Part shown: positions 25,043-33,423 of the stretch, piece by piece
Layout: every line of letters starts with the position of its first letter
How positions within the stretch are numbered: position 1 is the stretch's first letter
From: Streptomyces sp. SCSIO 75703
Lineage (GTDB): Bacteria; Actinomycetota; Actinomycetes; Streptomycetales; Streptomycetaceae
Direction of reading: 5' to 3'
DNA: 64,000 bases
Assembly (NCBI RefSeq): GCF_036607905.1
Contig: NZ_CP144555.1
Location: 6,572,001-6,636,000, forward strand
The notes under the pieces: model-generated
Database searches by the model: none
Seen by the model: only the letters and a program-made list of their open reading frames with translations
What the model was told of the DNA's origin: nothing
Position numbers and translations under genes: made by a program

Positions 25043-26017
25043 ATGACGACACCATCCGCCGAGGCGCCGTCCCCGGAGCGGCTCCAGGAGCGCTTCGACG
25101 AGACGATCGCGCACGACCAGCGGATCGAGCCGCGCGACTGGATGCCCGACGCGTACCGCGGGACGCTCGTGCGCCAGATCGCCCAGCACGCGCACTCGGA
25201 GATCATCGGCATGCAGCCCGAGGGCGAGTGGATCACCCGCGCCCCGTCGCTGCGCCGCAAGGCGATCCTCCTCGCCAAGGTCCAGGACGAGGCCGGCCAC
25301 GGGCTCTACCTCTACTCCGCCGCCGAGACGCTGGGCACCGACCGCGCCGAGCTGACCCAGCGGCTGATCGAGGGCCGGCAGAAATACTCGTCGATCTTCA
25401 ACTACCCGACGCTCACCTTCGCCGACGTCGGCGTCATCGGCTGGCTCGTGGACGGCGCCGCGATCTGCAACCAGGTCCCCCTGTGCCGCAGCTCCTACGG
25501 GCCCTACGCCCGCGCGATGGTCCGCATCTGCAAGGAGGAGTCCTTCCACCAGCGCCAGGGCTACGAACTGCTGATGACGATGATGCGCGGCACCGACGCC
25601 CAGCGCGCGATGGTCCAGGACGCGGTCGACCGCTGGTGGTGGCCCTCCCTGATGATGTTCGGCCCGCCCGACGACGCCTCGCCCAACTCCGCCCGGTCCA
25701 TGGCCTGGAAGATCAAACGGCACAGCAACGACGAACTGCGCCGCCGCTTCGTCGACATGACCGTCCCGCAGGCCGAGAAGCTCGGCGTCACCCTGCCCGA
25801 CCCCGACCTGCGCCGCGACGAGGAGACCGGCCGGTACGCCTTCGGCACCCCCGACTGGGACGAGCTGATGCGTGTCATCAAGGGCGACGGCCCCTGCAAC
25901 GCCGAGCGGATGGCCCGGCGGCGCTCCGCCCACGAGGACGGCGCCTGGGTCCGCGAGGCCGCCACCGCCCACGCGGCCAGGCAGGCCGCCCGCGCACGGA
26001 AGGAAACGGCCGCATGA
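25043..26017 (+). CDS. paaA: 1,2-phenylacetyl-CoA epoxidase subunit A (catalytic)
   Basis: Catalytic di-iron subunit of the PaaABCE multicomponent monooxygenase, which makes the ring 1,2-epoxide of phenylacetyl-CoA. The 324-residue product has the ferritin-like carboxylate ligands: HSEIIGMQPEGEW, KVQDEAGHGLYLY (ExxH), and KEESFHQRQGYELL (ExxH). The ATG at 25043 has GGGGAG 3-8 nt upstream. It heads the operon paaABCDE, whose genes overlap or nearly touch. Confidence 0.96.
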   Translation: MTTPSAEAPSPERLQERFDETIAHDQRIEPRDWMPDAYRGTLVRQIAQHAHSEIIGMQPEGEWITRAPSLRRKAILLAKVQDEAGHGLYLYSAAETLGTDRAELTQRLIEGRQKYSSIFNYPTLTFADVGVIGWLVDGAAICNQVPLCRSSYGPYARAMVRICKEESFHQRQGYELLMTMMRGTDAQRAMVQDAVDRWWWPSLMMFGPPDDASPNSARSMAWKIKRHSNDELRRRFVDMTVPQAEKLGVTLPDPDLRRDEETGRYAFGTPDWDELMRVIKGDGPCNAERMARRRSAHEDGAWVREAATAHAARQAARARKETAA

Positions 26018-26307
26018 CCGCCGAAGAACACGGCTGGCCCCTGTACGAGGTGTTCGTCCGCGGCAAGCGCGGCCTCAACCACGTCCACGTCGGCTCCCTG
26101 CACGCCGCCGACGACACCATGGCCCTCACCCACGCCCGCGACCTCTACACCCGGCGCAACGAGGGCGTCAGCATCTGGGTGGTGCGTTCCGAGCACATCG
26201 CCGCCTCCACCCGCGACGAGAAGGACCCCTTCTTCGCGCCCAGCGCCGACAAGGTCTACCGGCACCCCACCTTCTACGACATCCCCGGCGACGTCCCCCA
26301 CATCTAG
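26014..26307 (+). CDS. paaB: 1,2-phenylacetyl-CoA epoxidase subunit B
   Basis: A 97-residue small subunit needed for assembly and activity of the PaaA-PaaC complex. Conserved features are PLYEVFVRGKRGLNHVHVGSLHA, the RNEGVSIWVV segment and KVYRHPTFYDIPGDVPHI at the C-terminus. The ATG overlaps the paaA stop (ATGA). Confidence 0.96.
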   Translation: MTAEEHGWPLYEVFVRGKRGLNHVHVGSLHAADDTMALTHARDLYTRRNEGVSIWVVRSEHIAASTRDEKDPFFAPSADKVYRHPTFYDIPGDVPHI

Positions 26308-26316
26308 GAGCAGGGC

Positions 26317-27144
26317 ATGAGCGACGACCACGTCTACATGAGCCTCGCCGAGGGACACGAGGACGACGCGCGCTGGGCCTACGGCACCGGCTTCGAGGAC
26401 CCCCTGCACGGCGTGGACACCACCGTGCCCGAGGGTGTCGACGCCGCCGCCCTGGCCGCCGACTGCGTGGCCCTCGCCGACGACGCCCTGGTGCTGGCCC
26501 AGCGGCTGGCCGAGTGGATCACCCGCGCCCCCGAGCTGGAGGAGGAGGTCGCGCTCGCCAACATCGGCCTCGACCTCCTCGGCCAGGCCCGCCTGCTCTA
26601 CTCCCGCGCCGGACAGACCGACGGCACCGGCCGCGACGAGGACGCCTACGCCTACTTCCGCGACCCCGCCGACTTCCGCAACGTCCGCCTCGCCGAACTG
26701 CCCCGCGACGACTTCGCGTTCGCGGTCGCCCGGCTGCTGGTCCTCTCCGCCTGGCGGCTGGAGCACTTCCGGCGCCTGACCGCCCACCCCGACCCCGTCC
26801 TGGCCGCCGTCGCCGCCAAGGGCGTCAAGGAACTGACGTACCACCGCCAGTACGCCGCTGAGTGGGTGGTCCGCCTCGGCGACGGCACCCCGGAGTCCCA
26901 CCGCAGGATGCGCGCCGCCCTGGACCGCGTCGCCCCCTACCTGGGCGAACTCTTCACCGCCTGCGACGTGCGCGAAGAGGTCGTCGCCGTCCTCCGGCAG
27001 GTCACCGAGGCCGCCGGGCTCCCGCTGCCCGACGGCCGGCCGCTGCCCGGCTCGGGCCGCGACGGCGACCACACCGAACACCTCGCCCCGCTCCTGGCCG
27101 AACTGCAGAGCGTGGCCCGGGCCCATCCGGAGGCGACATGGTGA
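26317..27144 (+). CDS. paaC: 1,2-phenylacetyl-CoA epoxidase subunit C
   Basis: A 275-residue ferritin-like structural subunit that forms a heterodimer with PaaA but has lost part of the di-iron site. It contains ITRAPELEEEVALANIGLDLLGQARLLYS, DFAFAVARLLVLSAWRLEHF and KELTYHRQYAAEWVVRLGDGT. It begins 9 bp after paaB and its last 7 bp overlap paaD. Confidence 0.95.
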   Translation: MSDDHVYMSLAEGHEDDARWAYGTGFEDPLHGVDTTVPEGVDAAALAADCVALADDALVLAQRLAEWITRAPELEEEVALANIGLDLLGQARLLYSRAGQTDGTGRDEDAYAYFRDPADFRNVRLAELPRDDFAFAVARLLVLSAWRLEHFRRLTAHPDPVLAAVAAKGVKELTYHRQYAAEWVVRLGDGTPESHRRMRAALDRVAPYLGELFTACDVREEVVAVLRQVTEAAGLPLPDGRPLPGSGRDGDHTEHLAPLLAELQSVARAHPEATW

Positions 27145-27644
27145 CCGCCGCTCCCGACGTCCGCCGCGCCCGCCACGTCGCCGAGCAGGTGCCCGACCCC
27201 GAACTGCCCATGCTCACCCTGGCCGACCTGGGCGTCCTGCGCGACGTCGACGTCACCGGGGACGGTACCGTGGTCGCCAGCCTCACCCCCACCTACTCCG
27301 GCTGTCCCGCCATGGCCGAGATGCGGGCGGACGTCGCGGCCCGGCTGCGCGCGGCCGGCTACCCGCGCGTGGAGATCCGCACGGTCCTCGACCCGCCGTG
27401 GACCAGCGACTGGATCACCGAGTCCGGCCGCCGCAAGCTCACCGAGCACGGCATCGCCCCGCCCGGCGCCGCGCCCCGGGGCCCCGTCCCGCTGGTCCTC
27501 GCGCCCACCCGCCGCACCGTGCCCTGCCCCCGCTGCGGGGCGGCGGACACCGAGGAGACCTCCCGCTTCGCCGCCACGTCCTGCAAGGCGCTGTGGCGCT
27601 GCCGGTCCTGCCGCGAGCCGTTCGAGTACGTCAAGGAGATCTGA
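27138..27644 (+). CDS. paaD: PaaD: Fe-S assembly factor for the epoxidase
   Basis: A 168-residue maturation protein thought to help insert the Fe-S cluster of the complex. A MIP18/DUF59 domain (VPDPELPMLTLADLGVLRDV; TPTYSGCPAMAEM with its conserved Cys) is followed by a C-terminal zinc-ribbon-like CPRCGAADTEETSRF and CRSCREPF. Its stop overlaps the ATG of paaE (TGATG). Confidence 0.95.
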   Translation: MVTAAPDVRRARHVAEQVPDPELPMLTLADLGVLRDVDVTGDGTVVASLTPTYSGCPAMAEMRADVAARLRAAGYPRVEIRTVLDPPWTSDWITESGRRKLTEHGIAPPGAAPRGPVPLVLAPTRRTVPCPRCGAADTEETSRFAATSCKALWRCRSCREPFEYVKEI

Positions 27645-28750
27645 TGGCCCCGACCGCCCCCGCCTCGGAGGCGCCCGCGCGTCCCCGCCGCCGGCCGGCC
27701 TTCCACCGCCTGCGCGTCGCCGCCGTCCGGCGGCTCTGCGCGGACGCGGTGGCCGTCAGCTTCGACGTACCCGAGGACCTGGCCGAGGAGTTCGCCTTCG
27801 CGCCCGGCCAGTCGCTCACCCTGCGCCGCGAGATCGACGGCCGCGACGAGCGCCGCTCGTACTCGATCTGCTCACCGGCCGGCACTCCGCCCCGCATCGG
27901 CGTACGGGCCGTGCCCGGCGGCCTGTTCTCCTCCTGGCTGGTCGAGGAGGTGCGCCCCGGCGACACCGTCGAGGTGATGGCGCCCACCGGCCGCTTCACC
28001 CCCGACCTCGCCACCCCCGGCCACCACGTGCTGGTCGCCGCGGGCTCCGGCATCACGCCGATGCTCTCCATAGCCGAGTCGGCGCTCGCCGCCGACGACC
28101 GCTCCACCGTCACCCTCTTCTACGGCAACCGGCGCACCGACACCGTCATGTTCGCCGAGGACCTGGCGGACCTGAAGGACCTCTACCCGGCCCGCTTCCA
28201 ACTGGCCCACGTGCTCTCCCGCGAACCCCGCGAGGCCGAGGTGCTCTCCGGACGGCTGGACGCCGAGCGGCTCTCCGCCCTCATCGGCGCCCTCGTCGAC
28301 GTGGACCGCGCCGACCACTGGTGGCTGTGCGGACCGCAGGGCATGGTCGCCGACGCCCAGCGGGTCCTGGCCGGCCTCGGCGTCGGCGCCGACCGCGTCC
28401 ACCGCGAACTCTTCTTCGCCGAGGACGAACCGGTGCGCGAGATCCGCCACGAGGACGCCGGCCCCGCCGGACCCGTCAGCCGGGTCACCCTCACCCTCGA
28501 CGGCCGTTCCACCACCGCCGACCTCCCCCGGGACCGCAGCATCCTCGACGGCGCCCAGGCCACCCGCCCCGACCTGCCCTTCGCCTGCAAGGGCGGCGTC
28601 TGCGGCACCTGCCGCGCCCTCGTCACCGGCGGCGAGGCCGAGATGCGCCGCAACTTCGCCCTGGAACCGGCCGAGGTCGACGCCGGGTACGTGCTGACCT
28701 GCCAGTCGTACCCGGTCACCGAGACGCTGACGGTGGACTACGACGGCTGA
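27644..28750 (+). CDS. paaE: PaaE: NAD(P)H-dependent reductase of the epoxidase
   Basis: A 368-residue reductase that passes electrons from NAD(P)H to the PaaA di-iron centre. An FAD-binding barrel (RRSYSICSPAG; ligand to flavin), an NAD(P) domain (LVAAGSGITPMLSIAES), and a C-terminal plant-type 2Fe-2S ferredoxin domain (CKGGVCGTCRALVTGG, then LTCQSYP) are in the usual order. It is the last gene of the operon. Genes for ring opening (paaG, paaZ) are not in the window. Confidence 0.95.
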   Translation: MAPTAPASEAPARPRRRPAFHRLRVAAVRRLCADAVAVSFDVPEDLAEEFAFAPGQSLTLRREIDGRDERRSYSICSPAGTPPRIGVRAVPGGLFSSWLVEEVRPGDTVEVMAPTGRFTPDLATPGHHVLVAAGSGITPMLSIAESALAADDRSTVTLFYGNRRTDTVMFAEDLADLKDLYPARFQLAHVLSREPREAEVLSGRLDAERLSALIGALVDVDRADHWWLCGPQGMVADAQRVLAGLGVGADRVHRELFFAEDEPVREIRHEDAGPAGPVSRVTLTLDGRSTTADLPRDRSILDGAQATRPDLPFACKGGVCGTCRALVTGGEAEMRRNFALEPAEVDAGYVLTCQSYPVTETLTVDYDG

Positions 28751-29095
28751 CGGCTCCCCCGGCACGAGCCGTGGGGGAGGGGCCCTCGGACCGCCCCGGC
28801 GCGGCACCCCCGGGCCGAGGCGGTCGGGCGCACCCGGGCAGACTCCGCAGAGCAGGCGCACGGACCCTCCGCGTCCGGAAGCGGACGGGTCCGCGGGGCC
28901 GAGGGGGAGCGCGCCCAGGCCGGGGAGAAGGCCGGCGCGACAACACGCTGGGCGCCGCTCCCCGGGGCCGGCCCCTTTCCGCGCTCCTTCCGGAAGTCTC
29001 GGAGGCTCGCGCCGCCGGCGGGGGCCCCGGGTGGTGGCGGGTGCCGGTGGCCGGGGTGCCCGTCGCCGAGGTGCTGACAGGCGGGGTGCCGCCTG
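28751..29095. other. Intergenic region with convergent hairpins
   Basis: These 345 bp between paaE and the convergent MFS gene hold no supported gene. CTCCCCC (28754-28760) and GGGGGAG (28773-28779) can pair just after paaE and may end the paa operon. The rest is low-complexity GC-rich sequence. Confidence 0.4.
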
Positions 29096-29097
29096 TC
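29076..29097 (-). terminator. Hairpin at the end of the MFS gene
   Basis: GACAGGCGG (29076-29084) pairs perfectly with CCGCCTGTC (29089-29097) around GGTG. The hairpin overlaps the MFS stop codon. Confidence 0.45.
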
Positions 29098-30601
29098 ACG
29101 GTGCCTGACGGTATGCCGCCCTGTCAGGTGCCCCCTTCGGGGTGCCGTCCGACGGCGGGCGGGCCGAAGCGCTGCCGTGGGGCGCGGGGTCGCCCGGCGC
29201 GGTGCCGGCGGGCCCGCTCCCCGCGCCGTCCGACGGCAGCCGGGCCGGGGCCAGGACCGAGGCGACCGCCAGAGCGGCCGCCGCCGTCAGGGCCGCCGTC
29301 AGGGACCGGGCGGCGAGCGGCCCGGCCAGCGCCGCCCCCGCCGCGAAGCCGGTGATCTTCAGGCTGGCGCCGGTCGTGAACACCTGTCCGCGCAGCTCCG
29401 CCGGAGCCTCCCGGTGCCGTACCGCGAACAGGGCCGTGAGCTGCGGCCCCTCGCCGGCGCCGACCACGACCGCGGCGGCCACCAGCACGGTCGGCCCGCC
29501 GCCCGCCAACGCCGCCAGGGCGAACCCGGCCCCCTGCGCCAGGGCGCCGGCCCGCACGATCCCGTCCGGCGCCGCGGCGTCCGCGTACCGCGCGAACAGG
29601 GCGTTGGCCACCAGCGCGGACAGCGCGGCGCAGGCGAACAGCAGCGCGCCGCGCCCCGCCGAGCCGAACGCGCGCTCCCCGAGCAGCGGCACGCAGGCGG
29701 TGAACACTCCCTGCGCCACGCAGCAGATCACCGAGGTCAGCGTGGCGCGTCCCAGCAGGGGCGAGCGCGCCACCACCCGGATCCCGGCGGTGAGACGGCC
29801 GGCCACGTCGCGGACCGCGCCCACCCGGCCGGCCACGTCGCGGACCGCGCCCACCCGGCCGGCCACGTCGCGGACCGCGCCCACCCCGCCGGCCACGTGG
29901 CGGGCGGCGCGCTCCCGGGCGGTGGCGCCGGACGCACGCGGCCCGGCCGCAGCGGTACCGCCGGCGGACGCCCCGCCGGTGTCGTGCCCCCGCGCCGCAC
30001 CCCCCTCGGCCCCCACACCCGCCCTTGTCTCCCGCCGGGGCAGGCTCCACGCCGCCGGCATCGCCAGGGCGATCAGCGCGGCCGAGACCCCCACCGCCGC
30101 CGACGCGCCCGCGATCTCCGCCACCGTTCCCGCCAGCGCCGGACCCGCCAGGCTGGCCACCCCGAAGGACATGGCGTCCAGCGCGTTCGCCCGCGGCAGC
30201 CGGCCGCCCGGCACCACCCGGGGGAGCTGCGCCGTCCAGCCTCCCGACAGTGCGGGACCGAGCAGCCCCGTGACCACCGCGATCAGCAGCGTCAGCGCGA
30301 AGGGGAGGCGGCCGAGGGCGGCCAGCACCCCCGTGACCCCCGCCGCGTACAGCAGCAGCGCGGCGGCCAGCAGGCGGCCCGGCCGGGCCGCCGAGTCCAG
30401 CAGCGCGCCGATCACCGGCCCGCCGGCCGCCGCGGCGACCGTGACGGCGGCCAGCAGCGACGACGCCTCGGCGGCCGAGCCGGACAGCGCGAAGCCGGCC
30501 AGCAGCAGCGCGGGCCCCGACATCTCGTCCCCGGCCCGCGCCGCCACCGCCCCCGTCAGGTACGAGGTCAGGGGGTACCGCCGTGTCATCCGTCCGGTCA
30601 T
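29096..30601 (-). CDS. MFS transporter with a repeat insertion in the central loop
   Basis: A 501-residue major facilitator, probably an exporter of the 12-TM drug type. Hydrophobic helices alternate with short loops. The central cytoplasmic loop (about residues 195-270) is unusually long, Ala/Gly/Arg-rich, and contains three exact copies of a 10-residue repeat (VGAVRDVAGR) plus a diverged one. A Pro/Ser-rich tail of about 50 residues follows the last helix. It is divergent from a CGNR-type regulator with an inverted repeat between them, so substrate-induced expression is likely. ATG codons at 30601 and 30589 are both possible; the second has GGACGG upstream. Confidence 0.83.
   Translation of the reverse strand: MTGRMTRRYPLTSYLTGAVAARAGDEMSGPALLLAGFALSGSAAEASSLLAAVTVAAAAGGPVIGALLDSAARPGRLLAAALLLYAAGVTGVLAALGRLPFALTLLIAVVTGLLGPALSGGWTAQLPRVVPGGRLPRANALDAMSFGVASLAGPALAGTVAEIAGASAAVGVSAALIALAMPAAWSLPRRETRAGVGAEGGAARGHDTGGASAGGTAAAGPRASGATARERAARHVAGGVGAVRDVAGRVGAVRDVAGRVGAVRDVAGRLTAGIRVVARSPLLGRATLTSVICCVAQGVFTACVPLLGERAFGSAGRGALLFACAALSALVANALFARYADAAAPDGIVRAGALAQGAGFALAALAGGGPTVLVAAAVVVGAGEGPQLTALFAVRHREAPAELRGQVFTTGASLKITGFAAGAALAGPLAARSLTAALTAAAALAVASVLAPARLPSDGAGSGPAGTAPGDPAPHGSASARPPSDGTPKGAPDRAAYRQAP
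29796..29915 (-). repeat. 30-bp tandem repeat inside the MFS gene
   Basis: Three identical 30-bp units (29796-29825, 29826-29855, 29856-29885) are followed by a diverged fourth (29886-29915). Units start CGGCCGGCCACGTCGCGGAC. Thirty bp is ten codons, so copy number can change without a frameshift. Confidence 0.9.
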
Positions 30602-30619
30602 CCGCGAGACGCTACGGAC

Positions 30620-30648
30620 GTAACGCAGAACGACGCAAGATGCGTTAC
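30620..30648. promoter_or_regulatory. Inverted repeat between the MFS and CGNR genes
   Basis: GTAACGCA (30620-30627) and TGCGTTAC (30641-30648) form perfect 8-bp arms with a 13-nt spacer. The repeat lies 18 bp before the MFS start and just before the regulator's start, as expected for an autoregulatory operator. Confidence 0.6.
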
Positions 30649-30654
30649 ATTCGG

Positions 30655-31326
30655 ATGGTGCTCCCGCCCCGTGAGAAGCGCCCCGGACACCCGCACGAGA
30701 ACCGCCGCGGGAACTCGCGCCGGGAGCCCGCCGACAGACCCGGCGACAGCCCGGGGCAGGGGCCGCCCGCGCCCCGCGACCCGAGGTCCGCCCGGCACTC
30801 CCCGTCGGCCGCCGCCCGGCGCACCGCCGACCTCGTCAACACGCTCGCCGACGACGCGGCCGGCCCCGGCGACATCGCCGCCGCCCTGCGCGCCCACGGC
30901 GAGAACGACCCCCTCCACCTCACCCCGGCCGACCTCGCCGGACTGCGGGAGGCGGCGGGCCGGCTCCGGGAGGTCTTCGCCGCCGGCACCGCGGAGCACG
31001 CCGTCACCGTCCTCAACCGCCTCCTGCACGAGCACACCGGCCCACTGCGGCTCACCTCCCACCGCGGCGCCTCGCCCTGGCACCCGCACGTCGACCCGGA
31101 CGACGACGCCCCCTGGCCCGAGTGGTTCCTCGCCTCGTCCTGCCTGGCGCTCGCCGTCCTGGTCTGGACCCACCAGCGCCCGCCCGGGGGGATCTGCGCC
31201 GCCGACGGCTGCCTCCGGGTCTACGTCAGCCAGGGCAGCGGCCGGGACCGCCGCTACTGCTCACGCCGGTGCGCCACCCGCGAGCGCGTCGCGGCCCACC
31301 GCCGCCGGCACTCCCCGCCCCGGTAG
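30655..31326 (+). CDS. CGNR zinc-finger regulator (ABATE domain)
   Basis: A 223-residue putative transcription regulator. The N-terminal 40 residues are basic and disordered. The ABATE-type ligand domain (RRTADLVNTLADD; LREAAGRLREVFAA) is followed by a C-terminal zinc finger CAADGCLRVYVSQGSGRDRRYCSRRCATRERV (Cys positions near residues 184, 189, 206 and 210). CGNR proteins are thought to sense stress or small molecules and control adjacent transporters. The start is uncertain: ATG at 30655 is used, but 30640 is in frame and lies inside the inverted repeat. Confidence 0.82.
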   Translation: MVLPPREKRPGHPHENRRGNSRREPADRPGDSPGQGPPAPRDPRSARHSPSAAARRTADLVNTLADDAAGPGDIAAALRAHGENDPLHLTPADLAGLREAAGRLREVFAAGTAEHAVTVLNRLLHEHTGPLRLTSHRGASPWHPHVDPDDDAPWPEWFLASSCLALAVLVWTHQRPPGGICAADGCLRVYVSQGSGRDRRYCSRRCATRERVAAHRRRHSPPR

Positions 31327-31350
31327 TCCGGACCGTCCGCGCACCCCCAT

Positions 31351-31364
31351 CTACAGTGCTGTAG
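31351..31364. promoter_or_regulatory. Palindrome before the ion-channel gene
   Basis: CTACAG-TG-CTGTAG lies 50 bp before the channel ATG in an AT-richer stretch (31345-31395). It resembles BlaI/CopY-type TACA...TGTA sites, but no such regulator is nearby. Confidence 0.3.
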
Positions 31365-31413
31365 AAAACGTTCTGGAACTTGATCACTTGAGTACGGAGC
31401 GGACACGAGCAGG

Positions 31414-32349
31414 ATGACCCCACACCCCGACCACGCGGACACGTTCGGACGGGCCCGCCTGGCACTGGCGCGACGGGCGGGCGCCGTCACCGAGGCCCGC
31501 TGGTTCTCCCTCACCGTCTTCGTGCTCATCGTCGTCAACGCAGCCCTGCTGGGCGCCGAGACCTTCCGCGGGCTGGCCGAGGAATGGCACCAGTGGTTAC
31601 GTTTCGGCGAGCACCTGTGTCTGGCCGCGTTCACGGTGGAACTGGCCTTGCGGCTGTGCGCGTACGCCGACCGCCCGCGCGCCTTCTTCCGCGACCCGTG
31701 GAACCTCTTCGACCTCGCCGTGGTGGCCTGCGCCTTCCTCCCGGTGATCCGCGAGAACACCACCGTCCTGCGGCTGCTGCGCCTCGCCCGCGTCCTGCGC
31801 TCCGCACGCTTCCTGCCCCAACTGCGCGTCGTCATGGTGGCGGTGGTGCGCAGCGTGCCCGGCACGGCGAGCTTCCTGCTCGTGGGCACCCTGCTGATGT
31901 ACGTCTACGCCATGGTCGGCTGGGTCTTCTTCGGCCGTGACGACCCGGAGCAGTACGGTTCGATCGGCCGCGCCGTGCTGACCCTGTTCCTGCTGATGAC
32001 GCTGGACGGCCTCGGCGACGCCGTCCACGCCGGTCTCGCCATCTCCCGCTGGAGCATCTTCTACTACGCCTCGTACGTGCTGTTCGCCTCCTTCGTGCTG
32101 GTCAACGTGCTCATCGGCGTCGTCATCAGCTCCCTGGAGGAGGCCCGCGAGATCGAGCGGCGGCACGACCGCGACGCCGCGGTGCGCTCCGGCCCGCCGG
32201 AACCGGACCTCAGGGCGCGCATCGCCGCCGCCCGGCACGCCCTCGACGAACTGGAGGCGAGCCTCGGCCGGCCCCCGCTGCCCGCCGCCCGCACCCGGGA
32301 CCGTGAACCCGAACCGGACGCGGCCCCCGGTGCTCCCCGGCCCGGCTGA
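31414..32349 (+). CDS. Voltage-gated cation channel (NaChBac-like ion transporter)
   Basis: A 311-residue six-helix channel subunit that would assemble as a tetramer in the membrane. S1-S4 form the voltage sensor. S4 reads LRLLRLARVLRSARFLPQLR with arginines every third or fourth residue, and S2-S3 carry the counter-charges (FTVELALRL; DPWNLFDLAVV). After S5 the pore loop has the filter TLDGLGD, more acidic than the TLESWAS of sodium-selective NaChBac and closer to calcium-type filters. S6 ends VNVLIGVVISSLEEAREIERR, continuing as a coiled-coil tail. The gene stands alone with a shared terminator downstream. Confidence 0.9.
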   Translation: MTPHPDHADTFGRARLALARRAGAVTEARWFSLTVFVLIVVNAALLGAETFRGLAEEWHQWLRFGEHLCLAAFTVELALRLCAYADRPRAFFRDPWNLFDLAVVACAFLPVIRENTTVLRLLRLARVLRSARFLPQLRVVMVAVVRSVPGTASFLLVGTLLMYVYAMVGWVFFGRDDPEQYGSIGRAVLTLFLLMTLDGLGDAVHAGLAISRWSIFYYASYVLFASFVLVNVLIGVVISSLEEAREIERRHDRDAAVRSGPPEPDLRARIAAARHALDELEASLGRPPLPAARTRDREPEPDAAPGAPRPG

Positions 32350-32366
32350 CCGCTCGCGGCGCACGA

Positions 32367-32397
32367 GGGTGCGGCGGCCGGGAGAGCCGCCGCACCC
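32367..32397. terminator. Bidirectional terminator between channel and xylanase genes
   Basis: GGGTGCGGCGGC (32367-32378) and GCCGCCGCACCC (32386-32397) form a perfect 12-bp stem with a 7-nt loop between two convergent genes. Confidence 0.75.
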
Positions 32398-32415
32398 GGG
32401 GGGCCTTTGCCCCCG

Positions 32416-33423
32416 CTAGGTGGTGGCGCAGGTGACGGTGGGCCAGGTCCAGGTGCCGTTGGCCTGGAGGGTGACGCCCCAGGTGTTGCCGTTGCCGTTG
32501 GGTTTGGCGGTGAGCACTTGGGCGCTGGGGTAGGTCGCGGAGACGTTCCAGGTGGCGATGATCTTCTCGGGTGCGGGGACGTTCATGGTGACCGTCCAGT
32601 CGGAGGAGCCGCTGACGGTGACGTCGAGGTTGTAGCGGTCGCTCCACTGCGCGCCGGCGGAGAGGGTGGCGGTGCAGCCCCCACCGCCGCCACCGCCACC
32701 CCCGCCTCCGCCACCCCCACCGGAGCCGGACTCGCCCACGGTGATGCTGGAGCTGCCGCTGCTCTGGTAGCCCTCGGTGGCGAGGATCATGTAGTTGAAG
32801 CCGCCCAGGGGCATGCCGTTGCGGGCCCAGGCGTCGAAGTGGTTCCCGCTGCTGATCGTGCCGCCGGTCCGCTTCGCCTGGCGCACGCTCCAGTACTGCT
32901 TGAACGTCCGCGTGCCCTCGATGGACGGGGCGTTGACGCGTGTCGTCTCGTAGATGTCGTAGGTGCCGCCGTCGCTGGTGACGGTGCCCTTGTACGTGCC
33001 CGTGGGCCGGTAGGTGCCCCAGTTGTCGACGACGTAGTACTCGATGAGCGGGTTGGTCGTCCAGCCGTACAGCGCCAGGTACGCGTTGCCGGAGGGGTTG
33101 AAGCTGCCGGAGTACGTGACGTTCTTGCGTCCGCCGGTGCTCCAGCCCTTGCCGGCCACGAAGTTGCCGGTGTTGCGCCACGAGGTGCTGTACTTGCCGC
33201 CGGAGCCCATGGTCATGGAGACGGTGCCCTGGCTGTCGGTCCAGAAGGAGTAGTAGTGACCGTTGTCCGTGCCGGTCTGGTTGGTCGTGACGACGGTGTC
33301 CGCCGAGGCCGTGCCCGGCAGCAGCATCGCGGCCAGGGCGGCGAGCGCGACGGCCCACGCGGAGCGGACCGGCAGCCTGGTGCGGCCCCGTCCGGGGCTT
33401 CTGGGACGTGCGAGCGGGTTCAT
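32416..33423 (-). CDS. xlnB: Secreted GH11 endo-1,4-beta-xylanase with CBM2
   Basis: Cleaves internal beta-1,4 bonds of xylan outside the cell. The 335-residue precursor has a signal peptide (about 1-41, ending TASA), a GH11 jelly-roll domain (43-230) with both catalytic glutamates, Glu128 in PLIEYYVVDNWG and Glu217 in ATEGYQSSG, then a glycine-only linker of about 15 residues (234-249). A C-terminal CBM2 domain (250-335) starts CTATLSAG and closes with VTCATT, so the usual terminal Cys pair is present. The ATG at 33423 follows a perfect AAGGAGG. Confidence 0.95.
   Translation of the reverse strand: MNPLARPRSPGRGRTRLPVRSAWAVALAALAAMLLPGTASADTVVTTNQTGTDNGHYYSFWTDSQGTVSMTMGSGGKYSTSWRNTGNFVAGKGWSTGGRKNVTYSGSFNPSGNAYLALYGWTTNPLIEYYVVDNWGTYRPTGTYKGTVTSDGGTYDIYETTRVNAPSIEGTRTFKQYWSVRQAKRTGGTISSGNHFDAWARNGMPLGGFNYMILATEGYQSSGSSSITVGESGSGGGGGGGGGGGGGGGCTATLSAGAQWSDRYNLDVTVSGSSDWTVTMNVPAPEKIIATWNVSATYPSAQVLTAKPNGNGNTWGVTLQANGTWTWPTVTCATT

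Noticed and set aside
29796..29915. Three regularly spaced repeats that might suggest a CRISPR array
   Set aside because: The units are contiguous with no spacers and lie in frame within an MFS gene.
32690..32735. Simple CCG/CCA repeat
   Set aside because: It encodes the polyglycine linker of the xylanase; not a separate element.
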